From CADCVQ01 sp038260305 (GTDB taxonomy: Bacteria; Actinomycetota; Thermoleophilia; Solirubrobacterales; Solirubrobacteraceae): 64,000 bases of DNA. Positions 6,815 to 14,704 of this stretch are shown here, one piece after another. Where the stretch lies: positions 1 through 64,000 of the forward strand of contig JBBSNY010000016.1 of assembly GCA_038260305.1 (NCBI GenBank), read 5' to 3'. The notes under the pieces were generated by a model, which worked only from the letters and a program-made list of their open reading frames with translations, did no database searches and had not been told where the DNA came from. The translations under genes and the position numbers were made by a program. Every line of letters begins with the position of its first letter. Position 1 is the stretch's first letter.

Positions 6815-8161
6815 GTGACCGATCGCTGGGTAAGCTGGTCACGTGGTGCACCCAACTGCTCCTGCCGGCGCCGAGCAGCGGGCCTACGAGGTGCCGATCC
6901 CCTGGTAGTCGCGACGCCGCCCGTCACGCCCGCCCGCCGCGCCGCCTTCGCGGTCGTGCGCCGCGTCTTCGAGCAGGGCGCCTACGCGGACCGGGCCTTT
7001 CACCGCGAGGCCAAGGGCCTGGATCCGCGCGAGCGGTCGTTCGCGATGCAGCTCGCGTTCGGCACCGTCCAGCGGCGCCTGAGCCTCGACTACATGATCG
7101 AGCGACTCGCGCGGCCGGTCGCCGAGCTGGACCCGGCGACGCTCGCCGCGCTGCGGCTTGGCCTCTACCAGCTCGCGTTCCTCGACGGCGGCGGCGCGCA
7201 CGCCGTCGTGGGGGAGAGCGTCGAGCTCGCAAAGATCGGGCCGGGCGGGGGACACAAGCTCGTCAACGCCGTGCTGCGCCGGGCCGCCCGCGAGCTGCCG
7301 CGACTGCCGTCCGACGACCGGCCCGCGGGCGCCGCGATCGCGCACTCCTATCCCGAGTGGCTCGTGCACCTGTGGTGGCAGACCTACGGCGGCGACGAGA
7401 CGCGCGCGCTGCTGCGCCGCGGCAACGAGGCCGCCGAAGTGGCGCTGCGAGCCAACGCGCTCGTGACGACGCGCAACGAGCTCGCCGCCGCGCTTCCGGT
7501 CGCGACGACGGCCGCCGGCGACGAGCTGCCCGAGGGCCTCGTGGTCGACGGGCCGTTCGACGCCCACGGGCACGAGCTGTGGCGCTCGGGTGCCTACGCG
7601 ACGCAGTCGCGCGCCGCGATGCTCGTCGCGCGCACACTCGACCCGCAGCCGGGCGAGCGCGTGCTCGACCTGTGCGCCGCGCCCGGCGGCAAGACGACGC
7701 ACATCGCGGCGCTCATGCGCTCCGAGGGCGAGGTCGTCGCCGTCGAGCGCCACGCCGGCCGCGCCGACGCCCTGCGACGAACGTGCGAGCGGATGCGGGC
7801 GACGAACGTCACCGTCCAGATCGGCGACGCGGCCCGCTTCGTCGCCGACGAGCCATTCGATCGGGTCCTCGTCGACCCACCGTGCAGCGGGCTCGGAACG
7901 CTGCAGGGGCACCCCGACCTGCGCTGGCGCGCGTCGCCGGCGGGCATCGAGGAGATGGCTGTGGCGCAGGCGTCGATCCTCGCGGCGGCCGTCGCGGCCC
8001 TGCGTCCGGGCGGCACGCTCGTCTACTCGACGTGCACGCTGTCGCCCCACGAGAACGAGCAGGTCGTGGCCGCATGCGGGCTGCGGCTAGAGTCAGAGCG
8101 CCTCGTGCTGCCTCATCGTGATCGCAGCGACGGCTTCTACATCGCCCGGATGACCACGTGA
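6815..8161 (+). CDS. rsmB: 16S rRNA (cytosine-967-C5)-methyltransferase
   Basis: RsmB methylates C967 of 16S rRNA with S-adenosylmethionine. The protein shows the NusB-like N-terminal domain (ARRAAFAVVRRVFEQGAYADRAF onward), the SAM site VLDLCAAPGGKTTHIA, the first conserved Cys in VDPPCSGLGTLQGHPDLRW and the catalytic Cys in VYSTCTLSPHENEQV. The homologous part starts near 6905, where no ATG, GTG or TTG exists in frame; GTG 6815 is the nearest upstream start and CTG 6902 is possible. A TAAGCT box lies 6 nt before GTG 6843, which opens a different frame. The 3' end overlaps the next gene by 4 nt. Confidence 0.9.
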   Translation: MTDRWVSWSRGAPNCSCRRRAAGLRGADPLVVATPPVTPARRAAFAVVRRVFEQGAYADRAFHREAKGLDPRERSFAMQLAFGTVQRRLSLDYMIERLARPVAELDPATLAALRLGLYQLAFLDGGGAHAVVGESVELAKIGPGGGHKLVNAVLRRAARELPRLPSDDRPAGAAIAHSYPEWLVHLWWQTYGGDETRALLRRGNEAAEVALRANALVTTRNELAAALPVATTAAGDELPEGLVVDGPFDAHGHELWRSGAYATQSRAAMLVARTLDPQPGERVLDLCAAPGGKTTHIAALMRSEGEVVAVERHAGRADALRRTCERMRATNVTVQIGDAARFVADEPFDRVLVDPPCSGLGTLQGHPDLRWRASPAGIEEMAVAQASILAAAVAALRPGGTLVYSTCTLSPHENEQVVAACGLRLESERLVLPHRDRSDGFYIARMTT

Positions 8162-8397
8162 ACCGCAAGCCCGCCGCAGGCCTCAACGACCTCGGGCCGA
8201 CGTGCCCGAACTGCAAGGAGCCGTGGCTGCGGCCGACGAATCTCGCCGGCCGATACCGTTGCGTGTACTGCCTGCACCGCTTCGAGCTGTGCTCGCTGTG
8301 CCCCAACTGCGGTGAGCACTCGACGATCGTGCGCATGTCCACGACGGCGGTGCTGTCCTGTAACGCGTGCGCGGCCTCCATGCTGCGGGAGATCTGA
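8158..8397 (+). CDS. Small zinc-ribbon protein, 79 aa
   Basis: GTG 8158 overlaps the rsmB stop by 4 nt. The protein has three CxxC pairs (CPNC, CVYC, and CSLCPNC, plus CNAC near the end), enough for two treble-clef or rubredoxin-like zinc sites. A conserved-looking core is PTCPNCKEPWLRPTNLAGRYRCVYC. No enzymatic domain is present. It also abuts rpe (8398) with no gap, so rsmB, this gene and rpe are translationally coupled. Function unknown; binding of RNA or protein through the ribbons is the simplest guess. Confidence 0.75.
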   Translation: MNRKPAAGLNDLGPTCPNCKEPWLRPTNLAGRYRCVYCLHRFELCSLCPNCGEHSTIVRMSTTAVLSCNACAASMLREI

Positions 8398-9063
8398 ATG
8401 CCCCTGAACGAACGCCACGTCACCCCGTCGATCCTGTCGGCCGACTTCGCCAAGCTCGGCGTCCACGTCAAGGAGATCATGGACGCGGGCTGCCGAGTCA
8501 TCCACTGCGACGTCATGGACGGACACTTCGTCCCGCCGATCACGTTCGGCCCGATGGTCGTCTCGGCCTTGCGCGACGCGCTGCCCGACGACGCCTATCT
8601 CGACGTGCACCTCATGATCGAGCGCCCGGAGCTGCAGGTGGAGGCGTTCGCGTCGGCCGGGGCGGACGGGATCACGATCCACGTCGAGGCGACGCCGCAC
8701 CTGGACTTCACGCTGTCGAAGATCCGCGAGCTTGGCTGCAAGGCCGGGCTCACCGTCTGCCCGGGCACCCCGCCGGAGCACTTCGCGCAGGTCGGGGACC
8801 TCGACCTCGCGCTGATCATGACCGTCAACCCCGGCTGGGGCGGCCAGGCGTTCATGCCCAAGCAGCTCGACAAGATCCGCCGTGTGCGCGAGATGCTCGG
8901 CCCCGACGTCGCGATCGAGGTCGACGGCGGCGTCAACCCGAAGACCGGCGCGCAGTGTGCCGCGGCGGGGGCGACGTGGTTCGTCGCCGGCTCGGCGATC
9001 TTCAACGCGCCCGATCCTGTCGCGGCCTACCACGAGATCGCCCAGGCGGTCGGCGCGGAGTAA
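8398..9063 (+). CDS. rpe: Ribulose-phosphate 3-epimerase
   Basis: Interconverts ribulose-5-phosphate and xylulose-5-phosphate in the pentose phosphate pathway; ribulose-5-phosphate also feeds the riboflavin enzyme RibB encoded further right. A (beta/alpha)8 barrel with family motifs: SILSADFAKLG, metal ligands in HCDVMDGHFVPPITFG, HLMIERP, VNPGWGGQAF and the C-terminal phosphate-binding EVDGGVNPKTG and GSAIF. Length 221 is typical. The start directly follows the stop of the zinc-ribbon gene. Confidence 0.97.
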   Translation: MPLNERHVTPSILSADFAKLGVHVKEIMDAGCRVIHCDVMDGHFVPPITFGPMVVSALRDALPDDAYLDVHLMIERPELQVEAFASAGADGITIHVEATPHLDFTLSKIRELGCKAGLTVCPGTPPEHFAQVGDLDLALIMTVNPGWGGQAFMPKQLDKIRRVREMLGPDVAIEVDGGVNPKTGAQCAAAGATWFVAGSAIFNAPDPVAAYHEIAQAVGAE

Positions 9064-9098
9064 GGCGGCAGCCGTCTAGCGCGAGTGCCCGGCGGGGT

Positions 9099-9482
9099 TC
9101 AGCCGATCGCGGCTGCGCTCACTGCGGGAGGCGTCGAGGCGACGGCGTGTGTGGCCTCCGCGATGCCGTCGTCGAGGACGCGTTGCAGCGCGGGGGCGGC
9201 GCCGGTCAGCGAGCAGTCGACGCCGCTGTCGCGCGCCAGGCGAACCTCCGTCAGGATCGATCCGAAGGCGGAGAGATCGACGAGCTGCAGCCCGTGCAGG
9301 TCTAGCACGATGTGCACGAACCCAGCGTCGCGCAACTCCCGCAACTGCCCGACGAGCTCGGTGGCGCCGGCTGCGTCGAGGGCTCCCACCGGCGCGACTC
9401 GCACGACCTCGCGCTCGGGGTGCACATCGACGCGAAACGCGCCATGTGTCCGGATCGAGACGCTGCTGCTGTGGTCGGGCAT
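9099..9482 (-). CDS. STAS-domain anti-sigma-factor antagonist
   Basis: The 127-residue protein matches SpoIIAA/RsbV-type STAS domains: an N-terminal beta pair (VVRVAPVGALDAAGATELVGQL), then VHIVLDLHGLQLVDLSAFGSILT with the Ser that anti-sigma kinases phosphorylate in this family, then a C-terminal helix region. Such proteins bind an anti-sigma kinase and free a sigma factor. No partner kinase is adjacent; the sigma factor at 26995 is of a different type. ATG 9482 is chosen because AGGGAGGG precedes it by 3 nt. The gene is convergent with rpe. Confidence 0.8.
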   Translation of the reverse strand: MPDHSSSVSIRTHGAFRVDVHPEREVVRVAPVGALDAAGATELVGQLRELRDAGFVHIVLDLHGLQLVDLSAFGSILTEVRLARDSGVDCSLTGAAPALQRVLDDGIAEATHAVASTPPAVSAAAIG

Positions 9483-9824
9483 ACGCCCTCCCTGGGACCA
9501 CATGGTCACCATGGTGAAGTTCCGAACGCCCGCTCTCATCGTCGCGGCTCGTCACTCCGTCGGCAGCGATGCTACTCGCCCGCCGAAGGCGGCTTGAAGC
9601 CCCGAAACGATGACTTCGGAAATTCGCGTGGCGAGTCGGATTCGCCCCCCCGACTCCTATGTCTTCCTCAGCGCCCAGCGACGATGAGCGCCTCGATCAC
9701 GCCCGGCGAGCGGATGCGCCGTACGCGCCGCCGAACGTCCACAATGCTGCGGGAATACCCGCTCGGCTCTGCGCGCGAGTCCGGATGTGCGGCGGCGCTC
9801 CGGCAGCGATCCTTCGAACCGGCC
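9483..9824. other. Intergenic stretch of 342 nt with one stem-loop
   Basis: No gene was seen here. The only clear structure is a 7-bp stem GAGTCGG/CCGACTC at 9633-9656. The segment separates the divergent STAS gene and the frameshifted gene that follows, so their promoters should lie in it. Confidence 0.4.
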
Positions 9825-10462
9825 ATGACTGAGTCGCCCGCAGCCGCCGTGGAGCTGTACTGGATCCCGCTCGGGGCGGGCGGTCACTGTGTGCGCCTCA
9901 ACGGCCGCGTGTTCGAGGCCGTCCAAGCCGCGCGGGAGCACCGCCGACGATGCGACCTCTACCACGCGGTGCTCATAGTCGATGTGGACGACGCTCGCTA
10001 CACGATCGAGCTCGCGCCCTCGCCTGACGCCGACGAGGCGGGCCGCGGCGTGGTCGGGAGGGCGCGGTCGGCAGCAGCCTGGCCGGCCGGCTGCGGCTGT
10101 TTCGCTACGAGGTCCGCTGCTGGCGCGGCGGCTCGATCCCCGACCTCGCCGACGCCGTCGGCGGGCCGCTCCGGCTCAGCAGCGACCCTCGCGTGGCGCG
10201 CCGAGTCCTCGACCGCGTGGCGTCCGTCCCGCGGCCGGTGTGGGGACGCGACGAGCTCGGGGCGGGGGAGATGTGGAACTCGAACTCGATGACCGCCTGG
10301 CTTGTCGCCGAGGCCGGCCTGCCCACCGAGGGCCTGGAGCCGCCGGCGCATCGTCGCGCCCCAGGCTGGGCGGCGGGACTCGGGGTGGCTCGGCGCGGCG
10401 CTTCGCCCGCCGCCGTGGTGGGCGCCGCTCGGCGACCGAGGGCCGCGGCGGGTCGATCTTGA
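9825..10462 (+). pseudogene. Frameshifted gene of unknown function
   Basis: From ATG 9825 the frame encodes MTESPAAAVELYWIPLG and then HAVLIVDVDDARYTIELAPS. Near 10045-10060 the coherent protein jumps to another frame (GAVGSSLAGRLRLFRYEV, then MWNSNSMTAWLVAEAGLPTEG), ending TGA 10462. Adding a single G in the GGGAGGG run restores one reading frame of about 212 residues. The reconstructed protein has a GxHC motif early and a conserved-looking WNSNS motif late, suggestive of a papain-like fold, but I cannot name the family. It could be a real mutation or a base-calling error. The next gene starts within its stop codon. Confidence 0.65.
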
Positions 10463-10959
10463 CCGCCGCTGACATCCGCATTCGCGAGATCGGGGCCGAC
10501 GACGAGGCCACGATCAACCGCCTGCTCGTCGATCTCGATGCCGAGTCGCGCCGGCTGCGCTGGTTCAGCGGCGGGGTCGACATCGCGCGGGCGGTGCAGT
10601 GGGCCGCTCATCCGGAGCAGTACTCAGCGGTCGGGCTATTGGCACTCGCCGACGGCACTCCGGTCGGCCATGCGGCGATCGTGCCGCTCGGCGACGGACG
10701 CGGTGAGGTCGCGTTCGAGGTCGCCGCGGCGTGGCGCCATCACGGCATCGCGAGCGCGTTGCTGACCGCGTTGATCGAGGTCGCGGGCTCGCGTGGGCTG
10801 CACGAGGTCTACGCCGACGTGCTGCCCGAGAACGCGGACATGCTCGCGGTGCTGCGCGAACACGGCGAACACAGCGAGCGTCGCGGCGGTGGAGTCGTCA
10901 GGGTGACGCTCCCCGTGATGGATGGGCGAGCAGCCGAGCAGCCATCGCGCCGTCCGTGA
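10459..10959 (+). CDS. GNAT-family N-acetyltransferase
   Basis: The 166-residue protein has the GNAT fold: ADIRIREIGADDEATINRLLV (strand-helix 1), GHAAIVPLGDGRGEVAFEVAAAW (central sheet), the acetyl-CoA pyrophosphate loop RHHGIASALL, and GLHEVYADVLPENADMLAVL. Substrate unknown. TTG 10459 overlaps the preceding stop by 4 nt (TTGA), which supports both this start and translational coupling to the upstream gene. If the upstream frameshift is real, coupling would be weakened because ribosomes would terminate elsewhere. Confidence 0.8.
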   Translation: MTAADIRIREIGADDEATINRLLVDLDAESRRLRWFSGGVDIARAVQWAAHPEQYSAVGLLALADGTPVGHAAIVPLGDGRGEVAFEVAAAWRHHGIASALLTALIEVAGSRGLHEVYADVLPENADMLAVLREHGEHSERRGGGVVRVTLPVMDGRAAEQPSRRP

Positions 10960-10972
10960 CGTGCCGGTCCGG

Positions 10973-12229
10973 TCATCTCCTCGGCGGCGGTGAGTACGGA
11001 TCCAGCGACATCGCCTCGCGCGCGATGTCGGCGGGGCTCGGCAGCGCGACCTCGACGTCGATGTGCTCGCTGTCGGGCTCGGTCCGCGACGGCGTGACGC
11101 CGTCCAGCGTCTCGAGCCACGGCGACAGGTAGCGGCCGTCGACCTTGCGCTGCGCCGACCACAGCCGCAGCTGCGGCGCCGCGCCCTTGCCGGCCTCGCC
11201 GTGCAGCGGCTGCTCGAGGTCCTGCGCGCCGTCGCCGACGAGCAGCCGGCCCCGTAGCACGGGGGCGAACGGTCGCGGGAGGTCACGGGCGCCGGCGCCC
11301 GCGGCCGCCGCGAGCAGCTCCGCGATGACGTCGGCCTGCTGGCAGGCCAGCCCTCCCTGCTTGACCGCGAACGTCGTGCCGTCGCCGGCGGCGTAGACAT
11401 CGGCGAGACCGGTCACGCGGCCGTGCCCGTCGACTGGGATGAAGCCGAGCTCGTCGCCGGGGACGCCGCTGATCTGTGGGCCCTCGATCGTGGGCAGCGC
11501 GACGACGCGCTCGACGTCGAGCTCCTCGTCGCCGGGCATCAGCCTGAGCCGTCCGGACGCCGACGGGTGGGCGTACGTCGTGCCGCGGAAGCTGACGCCG
11601 GCGCGCTCGAGCAGGCCGGCGACGGCGTCGCTGGCCTGCGGCCCGAACAGCGCCAGCGGCGACGCCTCGGGCGTGATCAGCTGCAACCGGGCGTCGTCGA
11701 TGGACATCGAGCGGACCGCGCGCGAGGTCATGATCGCGAGCTCGTAGAGCGGCAGCGTCCACGTTGTGCCGGGCGGCACGACGAACGCGACCGAGTGCGT
11801 CCAGTGCTCCTCGAGGTCGGCGAGCAGCCCGTTGTAGGCGATCGTCGACGTATCGCCCGTGAAGGTGATCGCGCGTGAGAACGCCGTCCGGTGACGGGCG
11901 CCGACGGCGAGCACGAGCGAGTCGTAGCTCAAGGTCCCGGCCTCGGCCAGGCGCACGGCGTGACGACCGGCGTCGACCGCGACGACGGTGTCGGTGACGA
12001 GTTCGGCTCCGACGCGGTAGGCGAGGTTGCGCAGCGAGTGGCGCCGGACGTGGTCGGCCGAGAACGGCTCCGCGGTGCGCAGCGCCCGCAGCTCGAAGTC
12101 CGGGTTCGGGGCGACGAGCGTCACCCGCACGCTGGACCTTGCGAGGTCGTCGAGCGCCAGCGCCAGCTCGACGGCCGCCACGCCGCCACCGACGATGACG
12201 ACGTGCGGACGATGGTGGTCGATGCGCAT
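10973..12229 (-). CDS. FAD-dependent oxidoreductase, SQR/NDH-2-like
   Basis: The 418-residue flavoprotein shows the N-terminal FAD Rossmann motif VVIVGGGVAAVELALAL, the ATG-like motif LVLAVGARH, and the C-terminal FAD site LADVYAAGDGTTFAVKQGGLACQQADVIAELL. This layout is typical of sulfide:quinone oxidoreductase, flavocytochrome c and type II NADH dehydrogenases. The paired redox cysteines of classical SQR are not obvious, and there is no second nucleotide-binding Rossmann motif, so the substrate is open. ATG 12229 has AAGGAG upstream at good spacing. It is convergent with the GNAT gene. Confidence 0.75.
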   Translation of the reverse strand: MRIDHHRPHVVIVGGGVAAVELALALDDLARSSVRVTLVAPNPDFELRALRTAEPFSADHVRRHSLRNLAYRVGAELVTDTVVAVDAGRHAVRLAEAGTLSYDSLVLAVGARHRTAFSRAITFTGDTSTIAYNGLLADLEEHWTHSVAFVVPPGTTWTLPLYELAIMTSRAVRSMSIDDARLQLITPEASPLALFGPQASDAVAGLLERAGVSFRGTTYAHPSASGRLRLMPGDEELDVERVVALPTIEGPQISGVPGDELGFIPVDGHGRVTGLADVYAAGDGTTFAVKQGGLACQQADVIAELLAAAAGAGARDLPRPFAPVLRGRLLVGDGAQDLEQPLHGEAGKGAAPQLRLWSAQRKVDGRYLSPWLETLDGVTPSRTEPDSEHIDVEVALPSPADIAREAMSLDPYSPPPRR

Positions 12230-12609
12230 GGTCAGTCCTTCTCCTTGAGGTGATGCGACGTGGCTCTGACAGACCATCACCGTGGGTCGTCTCGCGCATC
12301 GGCGTTCCACCACGCCCCGCTGCGGACGACTACGCACGCCGCGTGGCGAGTGCCAGCGAGATCTCGCCGCCGCGGACCGCACTGCCGCGGCACGCGACCG
12401 CGAAGCCGGTGCCCACGAGCGTCGCAAGGCGCTCGTCGATCGCGAGGCGTTGGCCAGCGCGTTGGGTCCCCCGGGGTCGCCTTCGATGCCGTCGGGCTGA
12501 CACGCCTTCGTAGTTCACGGCAGTCGGACTGACACGCCTTCGTAGTTCACGGCAGCCGCGCGGGTCGTCTACGGCTGGCAGCCGGCCGCGTGGCCGGGAG
12601 TCTGTACGC
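12230..12609. other. Gene-poor stretch of 380 nt
   Basis: No coding region could be supported. The open frames here read as low-complexity Arg/Ala and do not resemble known proteins. It contains the 32-bp tandem duplication at 12491-12554 and leads into the ABC-transporter scar, so it is probably a degraded accessory segment. Confidence 0.45.
12491..12554. repeat. 32-bp tandem duplication, two copies
   Basis: Two adjacent 32-nt units (12491-12522 and 12523-12554) differ at one position only. Each contains CTGACACGCCTTCGTAGTTC. The near identity indicates a recent duplication or slippage event in non-coding DNA beside the ABC scar. Confidence 0.9.
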
Positions 12610-13037
12610 ATGGCGCCCACACCCTTGGCCGCACCATCACGGCGCCAGGCGCAACCCGCGCCCGCGCTCGAGCCGGTGATCGCCGTCCGCGGCCTGACCA
12701 AGCGCTGCTCACGACGCACTACATGGAGGAGGCCGAGGCGCTCGCAGATCGCGTCGCCGTCGTCGCCAACGGGCGGATACTCGCGGCCGGCGCTCCGGAG
12801 ACGCTCGGCGGGCGCGATCACGCGCCGGCAACGGTCCGCTTCCGTCGTCCGGCGGGTGTCTGCGCCGAGAACCTCCCCTTGCCGGCTCGACCTGCTGGGC
12901 GATCTGCGCGTGGGGCCTGTTGCGGGCTCGTTGTCGCGCTGCGCTGCTTCCGCTGGGCGGCACGCGAGCCGGGCTGGGGTTGGCGCAGGCCACCCCGTGG
13001 TTCTCCGCACATCGCTCAGCAGGAGTTGCGGATGTAA
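12610..13037 (+). pseudogene. Scar of an ABC-2 type exporter (ATPase plus permease)
   Basis: ATG 12610 starts a normal DrrA-like N-terminus ending in PVIAVRGLTK. The sequence then jumps to the late-ATPase motif LLTTHYMEEAEALADRV followed by GRILAAGAPETLGG. The Walker A, signature and Walker B segments, which should lie between, are gone, and the frame changes at the joint. Around 12920-12965 the second frame yields GLVVALRCFRWAARE, like the extreme C-terminus of an ABC-2 permease. The remnant is therefore three pieces of a two-gene exporter joined by two deletions. It cannot be functional. Confidence 0.7.
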
Positions 13038-13066
13038 CGCCGCGACGGCGCTGCTTGGATGCGGGC

Positions 13067-13660
13067 ATGACCACGACCACCCCCGTACCGGACCACGTTG
13101 TCGAGCGCGCGAGCGCGCTCGTCGTCTACGCCAGCAGCCACGGGCACACCGAGAAGATCGCCGCGCGCATCGCCGAGGCGATGCGTGGCCAGGGGATGGA
13201 GGTCTGCGTCCACGACATCGCCGGCGCCGGCGAGGCGGAGCCCGGCCTGTATGACGTCGTCGTGGTCGGCGCGTCGCTGCACAGGGAGCGCCATCAGCAG
13301 GAGATCGTCGACTGGGTGACGGCACGACGCGACGCGCTCGAGCAGCGCCATTCCGTGTTCTTCTCGGTCTCGCTGTCGGCCGCCGAGGACACCGAGGACG
13401 CGCGCGCCGCGACGCAGCGCTGCATCGACGAGTTCCGCGACCAGACGGGTTGGAGCCCGGCGCGAGTCGAGCCCATCGCCGGCTGCCTGCAGTACCGCGA
13501 GTACGACGTCTTCACTCGTCAGCTCATGCGCCTGCTCATGCACCGGATGGGGCATCCCACCGACGCCTCGCACGACTACGACTACACGGATTGGGACGCG
13601 GTCGGCCGCTTCGGTCGCGAGGTCGCGCGCGACACCGTTGCCCGGGCTGTCGCGGTGTAG
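13067..13660 (+). CDS. Flavodoxin-domain protein, HemG-like
   Basis: The 197-residue protein starts with a flavodoxin FMN phosphate loop (LVVYASSHGHTEKIAARIAEAM), continues with YDVVVVGASLHRERHQQEIVDWV and has SVFFSVSLSAAED, matching HemG-type menaquinone-dependent protoporphyrinogen IX dehydrogenases. HemG oxidises protoporphyrinogen in haem synthesis using quinone. The C-terminal segment (RQLMRLLMHRMGHPTDASHDYDYTDW) also fits that family. No other haem genes are nearby, although a haem peroxidase is encoded at 21546. Another flavodoxin-type reductase is possible. ATG 13067 is the first start after the ABC scar. Confidence 0.75.
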   Translation: MTTTTPVPDHVVERASALVVYASSHGHTEKIAARIAEAMRGQGMEVCVHDIAGAGEAEPGLYDVVVVGASLHRERHQQEIVDWVTARRDALEQRHSVFFSVSLSAAEDTEDARAATQRCIDEFRDQTGWSPARVEPIAGCLQYREYDVFTRQLMRLLMHRMGHPTDASHDYDYTDWDAVGRFGREVARDTVARAVAV

Positions 13661-13673
13661 GTCTCGCCGGTCA

Positions 13674-14051
13674 TCAGCCGCGCTTGTGCAGCTCCTGCTC
13701 CCATTCGGCGCGTGCGCGGTCGAAGGCCTCGCCGTCGAGCTGCTCGACGGGCAGGCGGGCTTGGCGGCCGCCACCAGGGCCGGGGTCGGGCGGGTCGGGG
13801 TCGCGACCGTCGTCGCCAGGCCCGTCGTCCCCGTCGCGACCGCGCAGCCAGACCACAAGCGATGCAAACGCGACCGAGACGAGGACCAGGGCGATCAACA
13901 GCTGTCCCGCCCGCAGGGCCAGCGCGGCGCCGACGCACAAGAGCGTCCACATGACTGCCGACCGGCGGACGACGGGCTCGGCGCCCTCCATCCGCTTGGC
14001 GAGCATCCAGATGAAGGTCATCGCGACGACTCCGAGCGCAAGGATGAGCAT
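13674..14051 (-). CDS. Small membrane protein with hydrophilic tail
   Basis: From ATG 14051 the product has three likely membrane segments (MLILALGVVAMTFIWML; SAVMWTLLCVGAALAL; QLLIALVLVSVAFASLVVWL) and a cytoplasmic tail rich in Asp, Gly and Pro (RGRDGDDGPGDDGRDPDPPDPGPGGG) ending in a charged helix. Family not recognised. A GTG at 14096 in the same frame would add 15 residues. It is convergent with the flavodoxin gene. Confidence 0.55.
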   Translation of the reverse strand: MLILALGVVAMTFIWMLAKRMEGAEPVVRRSAVMWTLLCVGAALALRAGQLLIALVLVSVAFASLVVWLRGRDGDDGPGDDGRDPDPPDPGPGGGRQARLPVEQLDGEAFDRARAEWEQELHKRG

Positions 14052-14123
14052 CGTCCGTGATGGATACACCACAACGGCGGCGAACGCGACTCGCACGCGG
14101 TGCGGATCCGGCGCGCGCTGGGC

Positions 14124-14603
14124 TCAGCGATCGTCGAGGCCCGAGTCGACGTTGTCCAGCGCCGCCTCGAGCTCGCCGATCACGAGGCGCCTGCGCGTCT
14201 CGGCGACGGTGTCGCGTGGCGGCTTGGGCAGCTTCGGTGCGACACCGTGGTGGCTGGAGAGCACGGTCTGGGCGGCGTCGTATGCCGCCCGCGCGCGATC
14301 CCAGTCGCTGCCGCTGCCGTTGAGCCGGAGCCGTCGGCCGCTGTAGTGCAGCGATACGCGCGCCGCGTGCTCGTCGATGTGCGACAGGACGATGTCCATC
14401 GACATCATGTTTGGGTTGCGGCGCAGATCCTCCTGCGCCTGCTCGAGCGTGTCGACCGTGAACGGGGCGAACTCCTCGTTGAAGACGACCTCGCACAGGT
14501 GCGGATGGAGCGGGCCGGCCTCGATCGCCGCGTGCGCCGCGGTGAAGATCAGCTCGAGATCCCCCCACGGAGACCACCGCTCGCTGAGCTCGAAGCGGCT
14601 CAT
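14124..14603 (-). CDS. Hypothetical protein, 159 aa
   Basis: Soluble, mixed alpha/beta protein of unknown family beginning MSRFELSERWSPWGDLELIF. A mid segment PNMMSMDIVLSHIDEHAARVSLHYSGRRLRL looks like two strands. The C-terminus is charged and helical (AETRRRLVIGELEAALDNVD). ATG 14603 is preferred over 14651, which would add 16 residues of no obvious structure. It lies upstream of the small membrane protein on the same strand (72 nt gap) and may share a transcript with it. Confidence 0.55.
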   Translation of the reverse strand: MSRFELSERWSPWGDLELIFTAAHAAIEAGPLHPHLCEVVFNEEFAPFTVDTLEQAQEDLRRNPNMMSMDIVLSHIDEHAARVSLHYSGRRLRLNGSGSDWDRARAAYDAAQTVLSSHHGVAPKLPKPPRDTVAETRRRLVIGELEAALDNVDSGLDDR

Positions 14604-14704
14604 GGCGACAGGATAGGTATTCGAGCGCCGCTCGGCATCGATCAAGGCCACTAGGGGACATTCCCGATACCCGCCGGAGATGGCGCGCTGCCATGCTGCC
14701 CACC

